This document shows, piece after piece, positions 40,437 through 49,935 of a stretch of 64,000 nucleotides of DNA (positions within the stretch are counted from its first letter, which is position 1; the number at the start of each line of letters is the position of its first letter). The notes beneath the pieces were generated by a model. That model saw only the letters and a program-made list of their open reading frames with translations. It was not told where the DNA came from and searched no databases. This DNA is from Trueperaceae bacterium (GTDB lineage: Bacteria; Deinococcota; Deinococci; Deinococcales; Trueperaceae). A program made the position numbers and the translations under genes. Where the stretch lies: positions 114,324-178,323 of the forward strand of contig DASVCN010000024.1 of the NCBI GenBank assembly GCA_036381595.1, given 5' to 3'.

Positions 40437-42950
40437 TCAGCGCCGGGGTCCGGGGTCTCCGAACACCAGGCGGCGGCGCCGCTTCGTGGCGCCACCCTCG
40501 CGGGTAGACGTGCGAGTGGCCTTCTCTTCCGGCGCGGCGGCAACTTCCTTCCTCCGGCCCCTACCCTCGCGAGCGCGCGACTCCTGGGATTCGCCGTTCC
40601 CTGCGGCCGGCCTGGCCGTGGTACTCTCGCCGCTCTCCTTCTCCTCGCCCCTGGAACCCTTGCCGCGCGACTTGCCGCTCCGGGCCTTGCCGGCGCCGCC
40701 CGCTTCTGCCTTGCCGCCGTCGACACGGGTGGGCGCCTTCTCCGGCTCGCGAACCGGTGACTTGAGTTTCTTGGGCGCCTTGCGCGTGACCGGCTGCTCT
40801 TCCGGCTCCACTTCCGGCATCTCCATCGAAGCCGGCACCAGGTCGATCTGGCGCACGGTGGGGTTCGCCTGGAAGATCTTCACCTCGATGCGGTCGCCCA
40901 TCCGGAACTTCTTGCGGCTGTGCTTGCCCATCAGCATCAGCGAGTCCTCGAGGAACATGTAGTAGTCGTCGTCGAGGTGCGACACGTGGATGAGACCCTC
41001 GATGCCGTTCGGCAGCGCCGCGAAGATGCCGAAGTTGGTGACGCCACTGATCACGGCGTTGAAGGTCTCGCCTACATGCTCCTTCGCCCACTTCGCATGG
41101 AAGTAGCGGGTGAGGTCGCGTTCCGCCTCCTCGGCCACCCTCTCTCTGTCGGAGGCGTGCTCGGCGAGCTTGGGGAAGTCGCTCTTCATACGCTCCTTGA
41201 GAGTGGGCGACAGGCGGTGCTGGAGGAGGGCCCGTACCACCCGGTGGACGACCAGGTCCGGGTAGCGGCGGATGGGTGAGGTGAAGTGCAGGTAGTTCTC
41301 GAACGCGAGGCCGAAGTGGCCGAGGTTCTCGGCCGAGTAACGCGCCTGCTTGAGGGAGCGCAGGAGCAGGGTGCTCACGAGCTGGGCCTCGGGCTTGCCG
41401 TGCGCTTCACGGAGGATCTTCTGCAGATCCTGTGGTCCGGCCGCCTGCAAGTCGAGAGTGTAGCCCAGCTTGGCCAGGGCCTTCTGCAACGCCTGGATCT
41501 TCTCGTCGGAGGGATCTTCGTGCACCCGGTAGAGGGCGGGGATGTCCTTGTCGTCGAGCTCCTTGGCCACGAGCCGGTTGGCCAGGAGCATGAGCTCCTC
41601 GATCAGCTGTCGCGCTTCGTTGGAGCGGATGGGGGTCAGGTGGAGAGCGCCCTCCTCGTCGACATCCACTTTCGCTTCGGTGAACTCGAAGTCGAGCGCG
41701 CCCGCGCCGATCCGTTGCGCCCGCAACTTCTGGGTGAGTCCGATGAGCAGCTTTATGTCCCGCTCGAGTTTGCGCTTGCCGTGGGGCAGGCGACCACCGT
41801 CGGCGAACGCCTGGACCTCCTCGTAGGTGAGGCGGGCGTCGCTCTTGATGACCGTTTCCTTGAAGCGGACCGCCTTGACCTCCCCCTCTCGGGTCATGTC
41901 TACGAAGGCCGAGAGGGCGAGCCGAGGCTCCCCCTCGACAAGGGAGCAGATGCCGTTGGAGAGTTGCTCCGGTAGCATCGGCAGGACCTTGCCCGGTAGA
42001 TAGACGCTGGTTGCCCGCTCGACAGCCTCCTTGTCGAGGCTGGTTCCCTCGGCGACGTAGTAGCTCACGTCGGCGATGTGGACGCCTATCCTCAGCAGAC
42101 CGTTCTTGCCTTCGCCCTTCAGACGCTCCAGCGAGATGGCGTCGTCGAAATCCTTGGCGTCGGCCCCGTCGATCGTGAAAGTGTTGACGTTGCGGTAGTC
42201 GGTGCGGCCCGCCATCAGGTCTCCGCCCACGCTCGAGGGGACCGCGGCCGCCTCGGCCAGCGTATCGGGGTTGAACTCGTCCTTGAGGTCGTACTTGACG
42301 ATCACGGCGCGCGTCTCTATCTCGGGACTGTCGCCGTCCCCGAGGTACTCCTCTACGGTAGCGAACGGATCGCTGTCCCCCGACTCCTCGGGCCAGTTCA
42401 TCCGCGCGACGATGCGCGAGCCCGCGTCGAGCTTCCCTACGGACTCGGGAGTGAGCAGGATGCGTTCCCGGAGCTTGGGTGAGTCGGGCCGTAAGATCGC
42501 GTAGCCGCGCGAGTATTCGAGGGTGCCGACGACCCGCTGATGCTTGCGCTCGAGGATCCGCACGATCTCCCCGGAGGTCCGGCCGTCGTCGCTCTTCATC
42601 GGGTTCGGCCTGGCGACCACGCGGTCGCCATCCCAGGCGCCGCCCAGGCGGTCTGCCGGGATGAAGAGGTCCTTGGCGTTGCCGCTCTCGGGGATCACGA
42701 AACCGTAGCCGCCGGAGGTCACCTGCAGCTTGCCGATGAACAGGTTCATCTCCTGAGGCAAGCCGTACGAGCGGCGGCGCGTGCGGATGAGCTTGCCTTC
42801 GTCGGTGAGCTCGCTCAGGAGCTTGCGCAAGGCCGAGCGGTCGTCTATCTGCAGCCTCTTCTGGATGTCCTGCACGTGCCACGGTCGTTCCGGGTGCTGC
42901 TTGAAGAACTCGAAGATGTTGTCCCTGTCCAAACCGTCCATTCCGGTCAT
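40437..42950 (-). CDS. rnr: Ribonuclease R
   Basis: Processive 3'-5' exoribonuclease able to degrade structured RNA. 837 aa: N-terminal winged helix (HVQDIQKRLQIDDRSALRKLLSELTDEGKL), cold-shock-like domain (TSGGYGFVIPESGNAKDLFIP), the RNB catalytic domain with the acidic cluster TIDGADAKDFDDAISLE, an S1 domain (HVGETFNAVISGVTNFGIFAALPNGIEGLIHVSHL), and a long low-complexity Lys/Glu/Arg/Gly tail of ~130 residues. The basic tail is typical of RNase R and assists in RNA unwinding. ATG 42950, with a second in-frame ATG three codons later. Confidence 0.96.
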   Translation of the reverse strand: MTGMDGLDRDNIFEFFKQHPERPWHVQDIQKRLQIDDRSALRKLLSELTDEGKLIRTRRRSYGLPQEMNLFIGKLQVTSGGYGFVIPESGNAKDLFIPADRLGGAWDGDRVVARPNPMKSDDGRTSGEIVRILERKHQRVVGTLEYSRGYAILRPDSPKLRERILLTPESVGKLDAGSRIVARMNWPEESGDSDPFATVEEYLGDGDSPEIETRAVIVKYDLKDEFNPDTLAEAAAVPSSVGGDLMAGRTDYRNVNTFTIDGADAKDFDDAISLERLKGEGKNGLLRIGVHIADVSYYVAEGTSLDKEAVERATSVYLPGKVLPMLPEQLSNGICSLVEGEPRLALSAFVDMTREGEVKAVRFKETVIKSDARLTYEEVQAFADGGRLPHGKRKLERDIKLLIGLTQKLRAQRIGAGALDFEFTEAKVDVDEEGALHLTPIRSNEARQLIEELMLLANRLVAKELDDKDIPALYRVHEDPSDEKIQALQKALAKLGYTLDLQAAGPQDLQKILREAHGKPEAQLVSTLLLRSLKQARYSAENLGHFGLAFENYLHFTSPIRRYPDLVVHRVVRALLQHRLSPTLKERMKSDFPKLAEHASDRERVAEEAERDLTRYFHAKWAKEHVGETFNAVISGVTNFGIFAALPNGIEGLIHVSHLDDDYYMFLEDSLMLMGKHSRKKFRMGDRIEVKIFQANPTVRQIDLVPASMEMPEVEPEEQPVTRKAPKKLKSPVREPEKAPTRVDGGKAEAGGAGKARSGKSRGKGSRGEEKESGESTTARPAAGNGESQESRAREGRGRRKEVAAAPEEKATRTSTREGGATKRRRRLVFGDPGPRR

Positions 42951-43001
42951 ACTAAACCGCTCGTGGGCCCTTTCCAGTCAGCCAGCGCGGGATATGGCGA
43001 G

Positions 43002-43102
43002 GACGTCCTCGAATCGACCGCGCCTCGGCGCATCGCCGTACCGCGCAGCGGGCCCCGACGACGTCCTCGAATCGACCGCGCCTCGGCGCATCGCCGTACC
43101 GC
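43002..43102. repeat. Two-copy 58-bp tandem repeat
   Basis: A 43-bp sequence starting GACGTCCTCGAATCGACCG is repeated exactly at 43002-43044 and 43060-43102 (period 58), with related linkers (GCAGCGGGCCCC and TCAGAGGGGCC). It fills most of the 211-bp gap between rnr and cutA, whose promoter lies 48 bp beyond it. Different in sequence from the 57-bp array near mrpG but similar in period and setting. Confidence 0.92.
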
Positions 43103-43149
43103 TCAGAGGGGCCGCGCGACGGACTGATGGTTGGAGCGGCCCGAGGGCA

Positions 43150-43155
43150 GATAAT
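43150..43155 (+). promoter_or_regulatory. -10 box of cutA
   Basis: GATAAT (5 of 6 to consensus) six bases before the ATG of cutA, no Shine-Dalgarno: leaderless type. Confidence 0.6.
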
Positions 43156-43161
43156 CGGATC

Positions 43162-43512
43162 ATGGAAGACGACCAGATCTACCGTCGACGGGCAGAGGGG
43201 ATAGTTTCGGTCTACATGACCTTCCCCGATGAACCAACGGCTGCGCGGATAGTCGCCGAACTGCTGGACGAGCGCCTCATCGCCTGCGCCAACCTGCTCC
43301 CCGGGGCAAGGTCGTTCTACAGGTGGGAAGGCGAAGTGCAGGACGAGGTCGAGGTGGTGGCCTTCGCCAAGACGCTCGAGGCGCGGCTCGGGAGGGTGGT
43401 CGCGCGGGTCAGAGACCTGCATCCTTACGACACACCGTGCATCGTCGCCTTGGCGGTCGCCGGAGGCTTCGGGGGCTACCTCGAGTGGGTGCGGGAGGAA
43501 GCCGCGTCTTGA
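43162..43512 (+). CDS. cutA: Divalent-cation tolerance protein CutA
   Basis: A 116-aa ferredoxin-like trimeric protein of the CutA1 family: VSVYMTFPDEPTAARIVAELLDERLIACANLLPGARSFYRWEGEVQDEVEVVAFAKT and HPYDTPCIVALAV. Implicated in copper and other metal tolerance in E. coli, though the molecular role is still unclear. The conserved core starts at the ATG used; longer upstream reading runs through the 58-bp repeats and is not coding. Confidence 0.95.
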   Translation: MEDDQIYRRRAEGIVSVYMTFPDEPTAARIVAELLDERLIACANLLPGARSFYRWEGEVQDEVEVVAFAKTLEARLGRVVARVRDLHPYDTPCIVALAVAGGFGGYLEWVREEAAS

Positions 43513-43705
43513 GGAACAGTGCGTTCGTGACGGGGTTCCCGGCCAGTCGCGAAAGGTGATGACTAGGCATCAAGCCACAGATGCGGCCCGCTTGCAGGTC
43601 ATACGGTTGATGACAGGAGGGCAGGGGCCCGGAGCCCCGGAAGACTCCCCTCCACAAAACCCGGACAACCGTAGAGAACGAGATACCGACCTAGGGGGGA
43701 TTTCG

Positions 43706-44071
43706 ATGGCACATAACGAATATCGCAAGACCATGTCCGCTTCGACACTAATCGGGGACAGAGTGGCCAACGCCGAAGGCGAGAACCTGGGCACGATGAA
43801 GGAGTTGATGCTCGACGTCGACACCGGTCGCGTGGCCTACGCGGTGCTCGACTTCGGGGGCTTCATGGGGATGGGCGACAAGTTCTTCGCCGTCCCGTGG
43901 CAGGCGTTCTCGGTCGACGAAGCCAATCACCGGTTGGTGCTGAACGTCGACAAGGAGACCCTCAAGAACGCCGAGGGGTTCGACAAGAACGACTGGCCCG
44001 ACACCACCAATCCGGACTGGGGCCGCCGCATCCACCAGCACTACGGCTACACACCGTACTGGGACATCTGA
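43706..44071 (+). CDS. PRC-barrel domain protein
   Basis: A 121-aa protein with a PRC-barrel at residues ~10-90: SASTLIGDRVANAEGENLGTMKELMLDVDTGRVAYAVLDFGGFMGMGDKFFAVPWQAF. PRC-barrels occur in photosynthetic reaction centre H subunits and RimM, but stand-alone ones like this are stress-associated proteins of unknown role. The C-terminus ends in an unusual aromatic tail (HQHYGYTPYWDI). ATG after GGGGGGATTTCG. A terminator follows. Confidence 0.9.
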   Translation: MAHNEYRKTMSASTLIGDRVANAEGENLGTMKELMLDVDTGRVAYAVLDFGGFMGMGDKFFAVPWQAFSVDEANHRLVLNVDKETLKNAEGFDKNDWPDTTNPDWGRRIHQHYGYTPYWDI

Positions 44072-44096
44072 GACCGGCTCAAGGCCGGGGAAAGCA

Positions 44097-44128
44097 GAGG
44101 GGCCCGTGTGGACGGGCCCCTCGATCTC
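44097..44128 (+). terminator. Terminator after the PRC-barrel gene
   Basis: Perfect stem GAGGGGCCCGT / ACGGGCCCCTC with a four-base loop (44097-44122), then GATCTCGTT. It also separates the gene from the convergent small ORF at 44153-44362. Confidence 0.75.
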
Positions 44129-44152
44129 GTTGGTGTGGTTCGGCGACCGCCG

Positions 44153-44362
44153 CTAGTTGAGTCTCTGCAGATTGCCGCTTCGAGGTTCGAGTTCGAGTCT
44201 CATCGCCTCGCGCCTTGCGATCTCGACGGCCTCAAGGTAGTCGCCGGCGTAGACGAGCACCTGGCGAACGGCCTTCTGAGAGAACGTGTCGAAGAGCGGG
44301 AACAGATCGATGGTGAAGCTGGAACGGTTGGTGGGGTCTCCCCACACGGTCAAGAGGTTCAC
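44153..44362 (-). CDS. Small hypothetical protein, 69 aa
   Basis: GTG start at 44362, AGGAGGGAG about 10 bases upstream. Product starts MNLLTVWGDPTNRSSFTIDLFP and has a helix VLVYAGDYLEAVEIARREAMRLE near the C-terminus. Codon usage is like its neighbours. No family recognised; flanked by a terminator on one side and a 134-bp gap before the polyprenyl synthase gene. Confidence 0.55.
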   Translation of the reverse strand: MNLLTVWGDPTNRSSFTIDLFPLFDTFSQKAVRQVLVYAGDYLEAVEIARREAMRLELEPRSGNLQRLN

Positions 44363-44496
44363 GGGGGCTTTCTCCCTCCTGGCGAATAGGCTGGCTGGCG
44401 TCGCGCCCGGTGCGCTGTCACCGTTGGCCTGACCTGTTTTACCTCAATCCGAGCCGGCACGTAGGGAACTACCCGACCTGACCACTCTGCCGGCTT

Positions 44497-45444
44497 CTAG
44501 GTGGCACGCTCCAGTTCCTGCTCCGCGAGAGAGCTCAATGCCTCGAGAGCCGGACCGTCGGGGAGGATCGAAAGGGCCTCTATGGCAGCCCGCGACTCGG
44601 CGGTTATCCGGTCGCGTGTGAGCGTGTCGACCCCATGCAGCCTCACGAGCTTGGCCATCTGCAGCGGATCGCCCGGTTCTGCGGCCCGGCGGCGTACGAT
44701 CTCACGGGCCTCCTCGACGCCCCGCTCGAGCAGTAGCAGTACCGGGTAGGTGACCTTCCCCTCCCGCAGATCGCCGCCCGTCGGCTTGCCCAGTCCGCCC
44801 TCATCTCCCAGCAGGTCGAGGTAGTCGTCCTGCATCTGGAAAGCCCGCCCGTAACGCATGCCGAACGAGCGCAAGGCGTCCCGGTAGCGGGCCGGCGCGC
44901 CGGCCAGAACAGCTACGCCCTCGAGGGAGGCGGCTATGAGCTCTGCCGTCTTCCCCTCTATCACCCGCCGGTAGCCGTCGAGCGAGTAGCTCTCCAGAGC
45001 CGCCATCTCGTACTGAAGCACTTCCCCTTCGCACACCCTCGCGGCCGTGTCGGACACCAGCAGCGTGAAGTCGGCGTTGTCGATCCGGGCAAGCAGGCGC
45101 AATACCCTGGCTAGGATGTAGTCGCCCGACATCGTGCTCACGACGTTGCCGTAACGGCGGAACGCCGCCTCCTTGCCTCGCCTGACCTCGGCGCCGTCGA
45201 TCAGGTCGTCGTGCAGCAGCGACGCCGAGTGGAGTAGCTCGACCGTGACCGCCACCTGCTGGCCATGCTCGCGGTCGGCTCCCAGCAACCGGGCGGCCAG
45301 GAACGCCAGCGAGGGCCGCAGCCTCTTCCCGCCGGCGGCCACCAGATCGGTGGCGATCCGTTGGATGAATTCGACATCGCTCTCCAGCTCCCGGGCCAGT
45401 CGGGCCTCGAAGAGTTGGAGGTCGTCTCTGATGAGTTCGAACAC
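44497..45444 (-). CDS. Polyprenyl diphosphate synthase, long-chain type
   Basis: A 315-aa trans-prenyltransferase condensing isopentenyl units, probably for the menaquinone side chain. First Asp-rich motif LLHDDLIDGAEVRRG, second FQMQDDYLDLLGDE, with the RLRPSLAFLAARLLG and GDYILARV segments of the IspB/HepT-like group. The small residue pattern before the first motif (ELLHSASLLHDD) fits long-chain products. TATACT nine bases upstream of the GTG suggests its own promoter. Lies downstream of rex. Confidence 0.93.
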   Translation of the reverse strand: MFELIRDDLQLFEARLARELESDVEFIQRIATDLVAAGGKRLRPSLAFLAARLLGADREHGQQVAVTVELLHSASLLHDDLIDGAEVRRGKEAAFRRYGNVVSTMSGDYILARVLRLLARIDNADFTLLVSDTAARVCEGEVLQYEMAALESYSLDGYRRVIEGKTAELIAASLEGVAVLAGAPARYRDALRSFGMRYGRAFQMQDDYLDLLGDEGGLGKPTGGDLREGKVTYPVLLLLERGVEEAREIVRRRAAEPGDPLQMAKLVRLHGVDTLTRDRITAESRAAIEALSILPDGPALEALSSLAEQELERAT

Positions 45445-45497
45445 AGCGCAGTAAGTATAACGATGCCGGCAGCGGGCCTCGCTCGCCGCCTTACCCG

Positions 45498-46145
45498 CTA
45501 TTCCTCTGCGACCGGCTCGCCCTCGACCTGCGGCTTCAGGTAGAACGCCAACCGCTTGAGACCGGCGAGGAAGTCGACCGTCTCGACCTTGACCGACGGG
45601 GGTACGTTGACGATCGTGGGCGCGAAGTTGAGTATGCCCTGCACCCCGGCCGCTACGAGATCGTCGGCAGCCGTCTGAGCCGAACCCTGGGGCACCGTTA
45701 TGAACCCTATGTCTATCTCGCGTTCGGCCACGACGCGGGACATGTCACGGGGATGCGACACCTCTATCCCCGATATCAGGCTGCCCACCTTACGCTCGTC
45801 CACGTCGAAGAAGGCGCGGATGCTGAAGTCGTACTCGTCGAAGTTCGGGTAATCGGCGATCGCCTGCCCTAGCCGCCCCATACCTACCAGAGCGACGTTC
45901 CAGGCGCGCGTTAGGCCCAGAATCGCCCTGATCTCGCGCCGGAGCGTGGCGACCGTGTAACCGGCGCCACGCTTCCCGAAGCTGCCGAAGCGGGTCAGGT
46001 CCTTGCGTACCTGGAAGGCGGAGACCTGAGCCTCCCTGGCGAGGTCGCCACTGGAGGTCTGTTGTATGCCGGCCGCCTCGAGTTGGCCGAGGATGCGCAG
46101 GTAGGTGACGAGGCGGCCTATGGCCGCGCTCGGTATCGCCGGCAT
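45498..46145 (-). CDS. rex: Redox-sensing transcriptional repressor Rex
   Basis: A 215-aa NADH-sensing repressor. N-terminal winged helix with IGRLVTYLRILGQLEAAGIQQTSSGDLAREAQVSAFQVRKDLTRFG, the classic Rex recognition segment, then GSFGKRGAGY and the NAD-binding Rossmann domain (VALVGMGRLGQAIADYPNF, with the GxGxxG-like core). Controls respiratory and fermentation genes when NADH/NAD+ rises. The ATG shares one base with the stop of the SPOR gene. Confidence 0.96.
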   Translation of the reverse strand: MPAIPSAAIGRLVTYLRILGQLEAAGIQQTSSGDLAREAQVSAFQVRKDLTRFGSFGKRGAGYTVATLRREIRAILGLTRAWNVALVGMGRLGQAIADYPNFDEYDFSIRAFFDVDERKVGSLISGIEVSHPRDMSRVVAEREIDIGFITVPQGSAQTAADDLVAAGVQGILNFAPTIVNVPPSVKVETVDFLAGLKRLAFYLKPQVEGEPVAEE

Positions 46146-47107
46146 CAGCGCGGGAAGTGGTCGATACCCTGTTCGTTCAGCAGCGCTCGTGCCTCGGTCA
46201 GCTCATCGCCGGCGAACGGACCCACCAGCAGCTTCACGAGGCCGCTCTCCATCCGCTCACTCACCTCGAAGCCCAGCCCTTCCAGCCGTTCGCGCTGCGG
46301 CAGCGAGCTCTCCCGGGTGCCGTATGCGCCCACCTGGAGGAATCTGCCGGCGGTGGCCTGCGCTGCCGTTGGAGCGGGCTCGCGGGCCTGGGGCCGGCCG
46401 GCCGAGCTGGCCCCCGAATCGGTGTCGCCTTCGAACAGGTAGATGACCGGTTCGATCCGGAATCCCCCGCCCCTGATACGCGCCGCCACCCGCTCGGCTT
46501 CGCTCAGCTCCTCGTACGGGCCCACCAGGACTATCGAGAGATTGCCCTGGGTGCCTATGAATACGGGATAGCCCGCCTCGCGGAAGGTCTGCGCCTGCCG
46601 CTGGGCGTTCTCCTCTCCAGAGAACGCGCCCACAGAGATCCGGTAGGTGCCAGGCCGGTCGGCCGCGGCGGCGTTCACCTGGGCCGGATCTGAGGCGCTC
46701 CGTGAAGGCTGCTGCTGTTCCGGTTCGGGCTCTGCGCCTGCTGCGCGTTCCTGCTGGGAGCCGGTGCCGGGCAGGGGCAGAGCGCTGACCGTAACCGGTC
46801 CCTCGTCCGACTCGCTCGTACTGGAGGGAGTATCCGAGGTCGCCTGAGAGGTGAGCCGCGTCTCTTCCGGGGTCTCTTCCGGGGTCTCTTCCGCCACCGA
46901 CCTGGTGACTTCCGGTTCATCGGCAGCACGCACGGGTCCGGGCGACGTGAACTCGCTGGACTGTTCCGGCCGGCTGCTGCTCGCCTGTGACGCCCCCAGC
47001 GGGAAGAAGGAGCCGCCGGTGAGCAGCGTCGCGATGATGCCCGCGATCACCGCGATGAGGGCGATACCGATCAGCATGTCCGGCCAGTTGCGTCTTATCC
47101 AGTCCAT
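46145..47107 (-). CDS. Membrane-anchored SPOR-domain protein
   Basis: A 320-aa protein with one N-terminal transmembrane helix (LIGIALIAVIAGIIATLLTGG) and two SPOR-type domains, at residues ~155-225 (TYRISVGAFSGEENAQRQAQTFREAGYPVFIGTQGNLSIVLVGPYEELSEAERVAARI) and ~250-318 (GRFLQVGAYGTRESSLPQRERLEGLGFEVSERMESGLVKLLVGPFAG). SPOR domains bind denuded septal peptidoglycan, so a division or cell-wall role is likely. The region between is Ser/Glu-rich, including a repeated EETPEETPEET. Confidence 0.9.
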   Translation of the reverse strand: MDWIRRNWPDMLIGIALIAVIAGIIATLLTGGSFFPLGASQASSSRPEQSSEFTSPGPVRAADEPEVTRSVAEETPEETPEETRLTSQATSDTPSSTSESDEGPVTVSALPLPGTGSQQERAAGAEPEPEQQQPSRSASDPAQVNAAAADRPGTYRISVGAFSGEENAQRQAQTFREAGYPVFIGTQGNLSIVLVGPYEELSEAERVAARIRGGGFRIEPVIYLFEGDTDSGASSAGRPQAREPAPTAAQATAGRFLQVGAYGTRESSLPQRERLEGLGFEVSERMESGLVKLLVGPFAGDELTEARALLNEQGIDHFPR

Positions 47108-47132
47108 TGGTCCCCGATTCTCTCCGACTCTC

Positions 47133-48668
47133 TCAGAAGTACTGCTGCAAAGCTTCGCTTGCCGGCGCGTAGCCGAGTTCGCTCGCCATCTGCCAGGCCG
47201 AGCGGGCCTCCGCCCGGCGGTTCTGTGACATCAGCGCCCAGCCCAGGTTGTAGTGGCTCTCCGCATCCTGCGGATTCTGCTGGACCAGCAACTCGTAGAC
47301 CGCTTCGGCGTCGCGGAACCGCTCGGTGGCAAGGTAGGCGGCGCCGAGGTTCGCCCTGGCTTCGGCACTGCCGGGGGCGAGCTGCACGGCCCGCTCGTAA
47401 TATTGGGCGGCGGTCCGGTAGTTGCCCAGCTGGTACTCGGCGAGGCCGGCCCAGAGCTGCGCCTGCGGGTCGCTGGGACGCTCCTGCACCACCTGTGCCA
47501 GGACGGTAGCCGCCTGCTGGTAGTCGCCCTGACGGTAGAGCGAGCGGCCGAGGATGAGCCGTGCCTGGGCGGCCAGCTGCGGGTCGTCGAGCTGGTTCAG
47601 CGCCCGGCGGGCACTGCCGATCGCGAACTCGGTACGGCCGAGCTGGTCGAATGCCGAAGCGAGGGCGAGGTCCACCTGACCGCCTGCTCCCTCTATCTCC
47701 GAGGCGTTCTGCAGGACCTGGACCGCGTTCGCGGGCTGCCCCATCTCGAGATAGGAAACGCCGAGGTTGTAGAGGGCCTCCCAGGAGGAGGCGTTCACTT
47801 CGGCCGCCTGCTGGAACGAAGCCGCGGCCTCGGCGTCGCGGCCCAGCTGACGCTGAAGCAGGCCCAGCTTGACCAGCAGGTTCGCCTGGACCTCCGCATC
47901 CTCCGACACCCTGGCCTTGCGCAGGCCGCGCTCGAGCGCCCGCAGGGCATAATCCACCTGACCTTGATCAACATAGATATCGGCGATGAGAGAGCTCACC
48001 CGATAGTCGGTAGTCTGCCCTTCCAGGTCCGTGAGGTCAGGAAGGGCTTCCAGACCCCGTCCCGCCCTGTAGAGGGCGTCGGCGCGCAGATAGCGGAGCT
48101 CGAGCGGGTCCACCCGCGGCTCGTTCTCGAGGGCGCTGGCATAGGCTTCCGCAGCGCCGGCGAAGTCGCCAGAGCGCTTGAGCTGATCGGCGAGGCCGAT
48201 GTAGGCGGCCGCCACTTCCGGTGGGGCTGCCTCCGGTTCGGCCTGAGCTACCGCTTCCCGGAAAGCGGCGGCGGAGTCGGCCGGACGCCTCAGGCGTGCC
48301 AGCGTGACGGCGCGGTTGTAGTGGCCGTCGAAGCGTTCGGGGTGGAGCCGGGTGAGCTCGTTGAAGGCGAAGAGCGCGGCCTGGAAGTCGCCGCGACCGA
48401 ACTCGGCCAGGCCCAGCCCGAAGTGGGCGTCGCCGGCGAGGTAGTCGAGCGCTATGGCCTCGAGGAACGCCTCCTTGGCGGCTTCGTAGCTATCCTCTTC
48501 GAGGAGTGCGTTGCCCAGGTTCACCCAGGCTTCGGCGTTCTCGGGTTGTTCTTCGGTGATGGCACGAAGCTCGCTCAGGGTCGGTTGAGCGAAGGCGGAG
48601 GCGAACAACAGGAAGATGATCGCGACCGGCAGGAGTTGCGCGCAGCGCTCGAGTTTGAAGGTACCCAT
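47133..48668 (-). CDS. Exported TPR-repeat protein
   Basis: A 511-aa protein with a signal peptide (LLPVAIIFLLFASAFAQP) and about ten tetratricopeptide repeats from residue 30 to the C-terminus, for example AEAWVNLGNALLEEDSYEAAKEAFLEAIALDYL and AQLWAGLAEYQLGNYRTAAQYYERAVQLAPGSAEARANLGAAYL. A periplasmic scaffold is likely; binding partner unknown. Four genes (TPR, SPOR, rex, polyprenyl synthase) read in the same direction with small gaps. ATG after GGGAGACATC. Confidence 0.9.
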   Translation of the reverse strand: MGTFKLERCAQLLPVAIIFLLFASAFAQPTLSELRAITEEQPENAEAWVNLGNALLEEDSYEAAKEAFLEAIALDYLAGDAHFGLGLAEFGRGDFQAALFAFNELTRLHPERFDGHYNRAVTLARLRRPADSAAAFREAVAQAEPEAAPPEVAAAYIGLADQLKRSGDFAGAAEAYASALENEPRVDPLELRYLRADALYRAGRGLEALPDLTDLEGQTTDYRVSSLIADIYVDQGQVDYALRALERGLRKARVSEDAEVQANLLVKLGLLQRQLGRDAEAAASFQQAAEVNASSWEALYNLGVSYLEMGQPANAVQVLQNASEIEGAGGQVDLALASAFDQLGRTEFAIGSARRALNQLDDPQLAAQARLILGRSLYRQGDYQQAATVLAQVVQERPSDPQAQLWAGLAEYQLGNYRTAAQYYERAVQLAPGSAEARANLGAAYLATERFRDAEAVYELLVQQNPQDAESHYNLGWALMSQNRRAEARSAWQMASELGYAPASEALQQYF

Positions 48669-48834
48669 GATGTCTCCCGACGTCTACGGCACGCGTGGAA
48701 CGGGCCGTTATTGCGATGCGCCAGTTTAGTATGGGTGCCTCCTCGGGCCATGTGAAATCCCCTACGAGCCCCGGCCCGCCTCTGCGCTCAGGAGTGACGC
48801 TGGAGACGGTAATTCTCGGGTTGGCGGGGTCGCC

Positions 48835-49935
48835 TCAGACGGTCGTCCGGGAGTCGGAGCGGCCGTTGGTGAGGGCGAGCTGGCCGCACGCTCCGCCGGC
48901 GTCTCGGCCGCGGCTGAAGCGGACCGACACGGAGAGACCTGCCTCTTCCAGCTCCGCCTGGAATCGATCGATCGTCTCCCTCCCGGACGAACCGAACTGG
49001 GCTCCCGACCAGGGGTTGAAGGGGATCAGGTTCACGTGCGCGGTGAGCCCGGTAAGCAGCTCTGCGAGGGCTTTCGCCTGCCACGGACGATCGTTCACCC
49101 CGCGCAGCATCGTGTACTCGATCGTCACCCGACGTCCGATCTTCTGCTGCCAGGTTCGCATGGCCTCCACTATCGAAGCGATGGAGTGTGCGTGGGCGGT
49201 TGGGATTATCTTCCGGCGGGTCTCCTCGTCAGGAGCGTGGAGGCTGACGGCCAGCGTGAGCGGCAACCCCTCCTCGGCGAGCCGGACGATCTTCGCGGGC
49301 AGGCCGACGGTAGAGAGGGTGATCCGCCGGGGCGACATGTCGAGCGCCTCCGGATCTACCATCGTGCGGACAGCGGTGATCGCCGAGTCGTAGTTGAGCA
49401 GCGCCTCGCCCATCCCCATGAGCACCACGTTCCTGATCTCCCGCGGAGGGAAACCCTCGTGCCAGGCAACCGCCAGGAGCTGCCCTACGATCTCGCCTGC
49501 CGAGAGGTTCCGGCCGAAGCCGAGGGCGCCGGTCGCGCAGAAGGCGCAGCCGGCGGGACAGCCCACCATCGATGAGACGCAAACGGTGCGGCGGTTGAGG
49601 TAGGGCATGTAGACGGCCTCGGTCTGGCGGCCGTCGGAGAGCGTGAAGAGGTAACGCACCGAGCCGTCCCTCGAAGGGAAGCGCTCGGTCGCTGCGAACG
49701 GATCGACCAGCCACCGCTCCGCGAGCTCAGCACGCCAGGCCGCCGGCAGGTTCGACATCTCTTCGAAGTCTCTGACGCCCTGCCGATAGATCCAGCCAGC
49801 GAGCTGCGTACGGCGGTACGCTTCCCGCTCGCCGGGCGTGGGCAGCTTCGAGGGCGCGAGATCGAGCAGGAGTTGGCGCTCCCGGCCCGCTGCTTCGCCG
49901 CGCCGTTCGCTCGAGGTCGGGTCGCTTCCGATCAC
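48835..49935 (-). CDS. rlmN: 23S rRNA (adenine-2503-C2)/tRNA methyltransferase
   Basis: Radical-SAM enzyme making 2-methyladenosine in 23S rRNA and some tRNAs. The iron-sulfur motif is [14 protein letters not shown] (CxxxCxxC), followed by [15 protein letters not shown] and [15 protein letters not shown]. The second catalytic cysteine ([10 protein letters not shown]) is near the C-terminus, the other in MVGC region completing the disulfide pair. Start: TAGCCT (49942-49947) lies six bases before a GTG at 49935 and directly before a TTG at 49941; the GTG is preferred. 366 aa. Confidence 0.95.
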   Translation of the reverse strand: MIGSDPTSSERRGEAAGRERQLLLDLAPSKLPTPGEREAYRRTQLAGWIYRQGVRDFEEMSNLPAAWRAELAERWLVDPFAATERFPSRDGSVRYLFTLSDGRQTEAVYMPYLNRRTVCVSSMVGCPAGCAFCATGALGFGRNLSAGEIVGQLLAVAWHEGFPPREIRNVVLMGMGEALLNYDSAITAVRTMVDPEALDMSPRRITLSTVGLPAKIVRLAEEGLPLTLAVSLHAPDEETRRKIIPTAHAHSIASIVEAMRTWQQKIGRRVTIEYTMLRGVNDRPWQAKALAELLTGLTAHVNLIPFNPWSGAQFGSSGRETIDRFQAELEEAGLSVSVRFSRGRDAGGACGQLALTNGRSDSRTTV

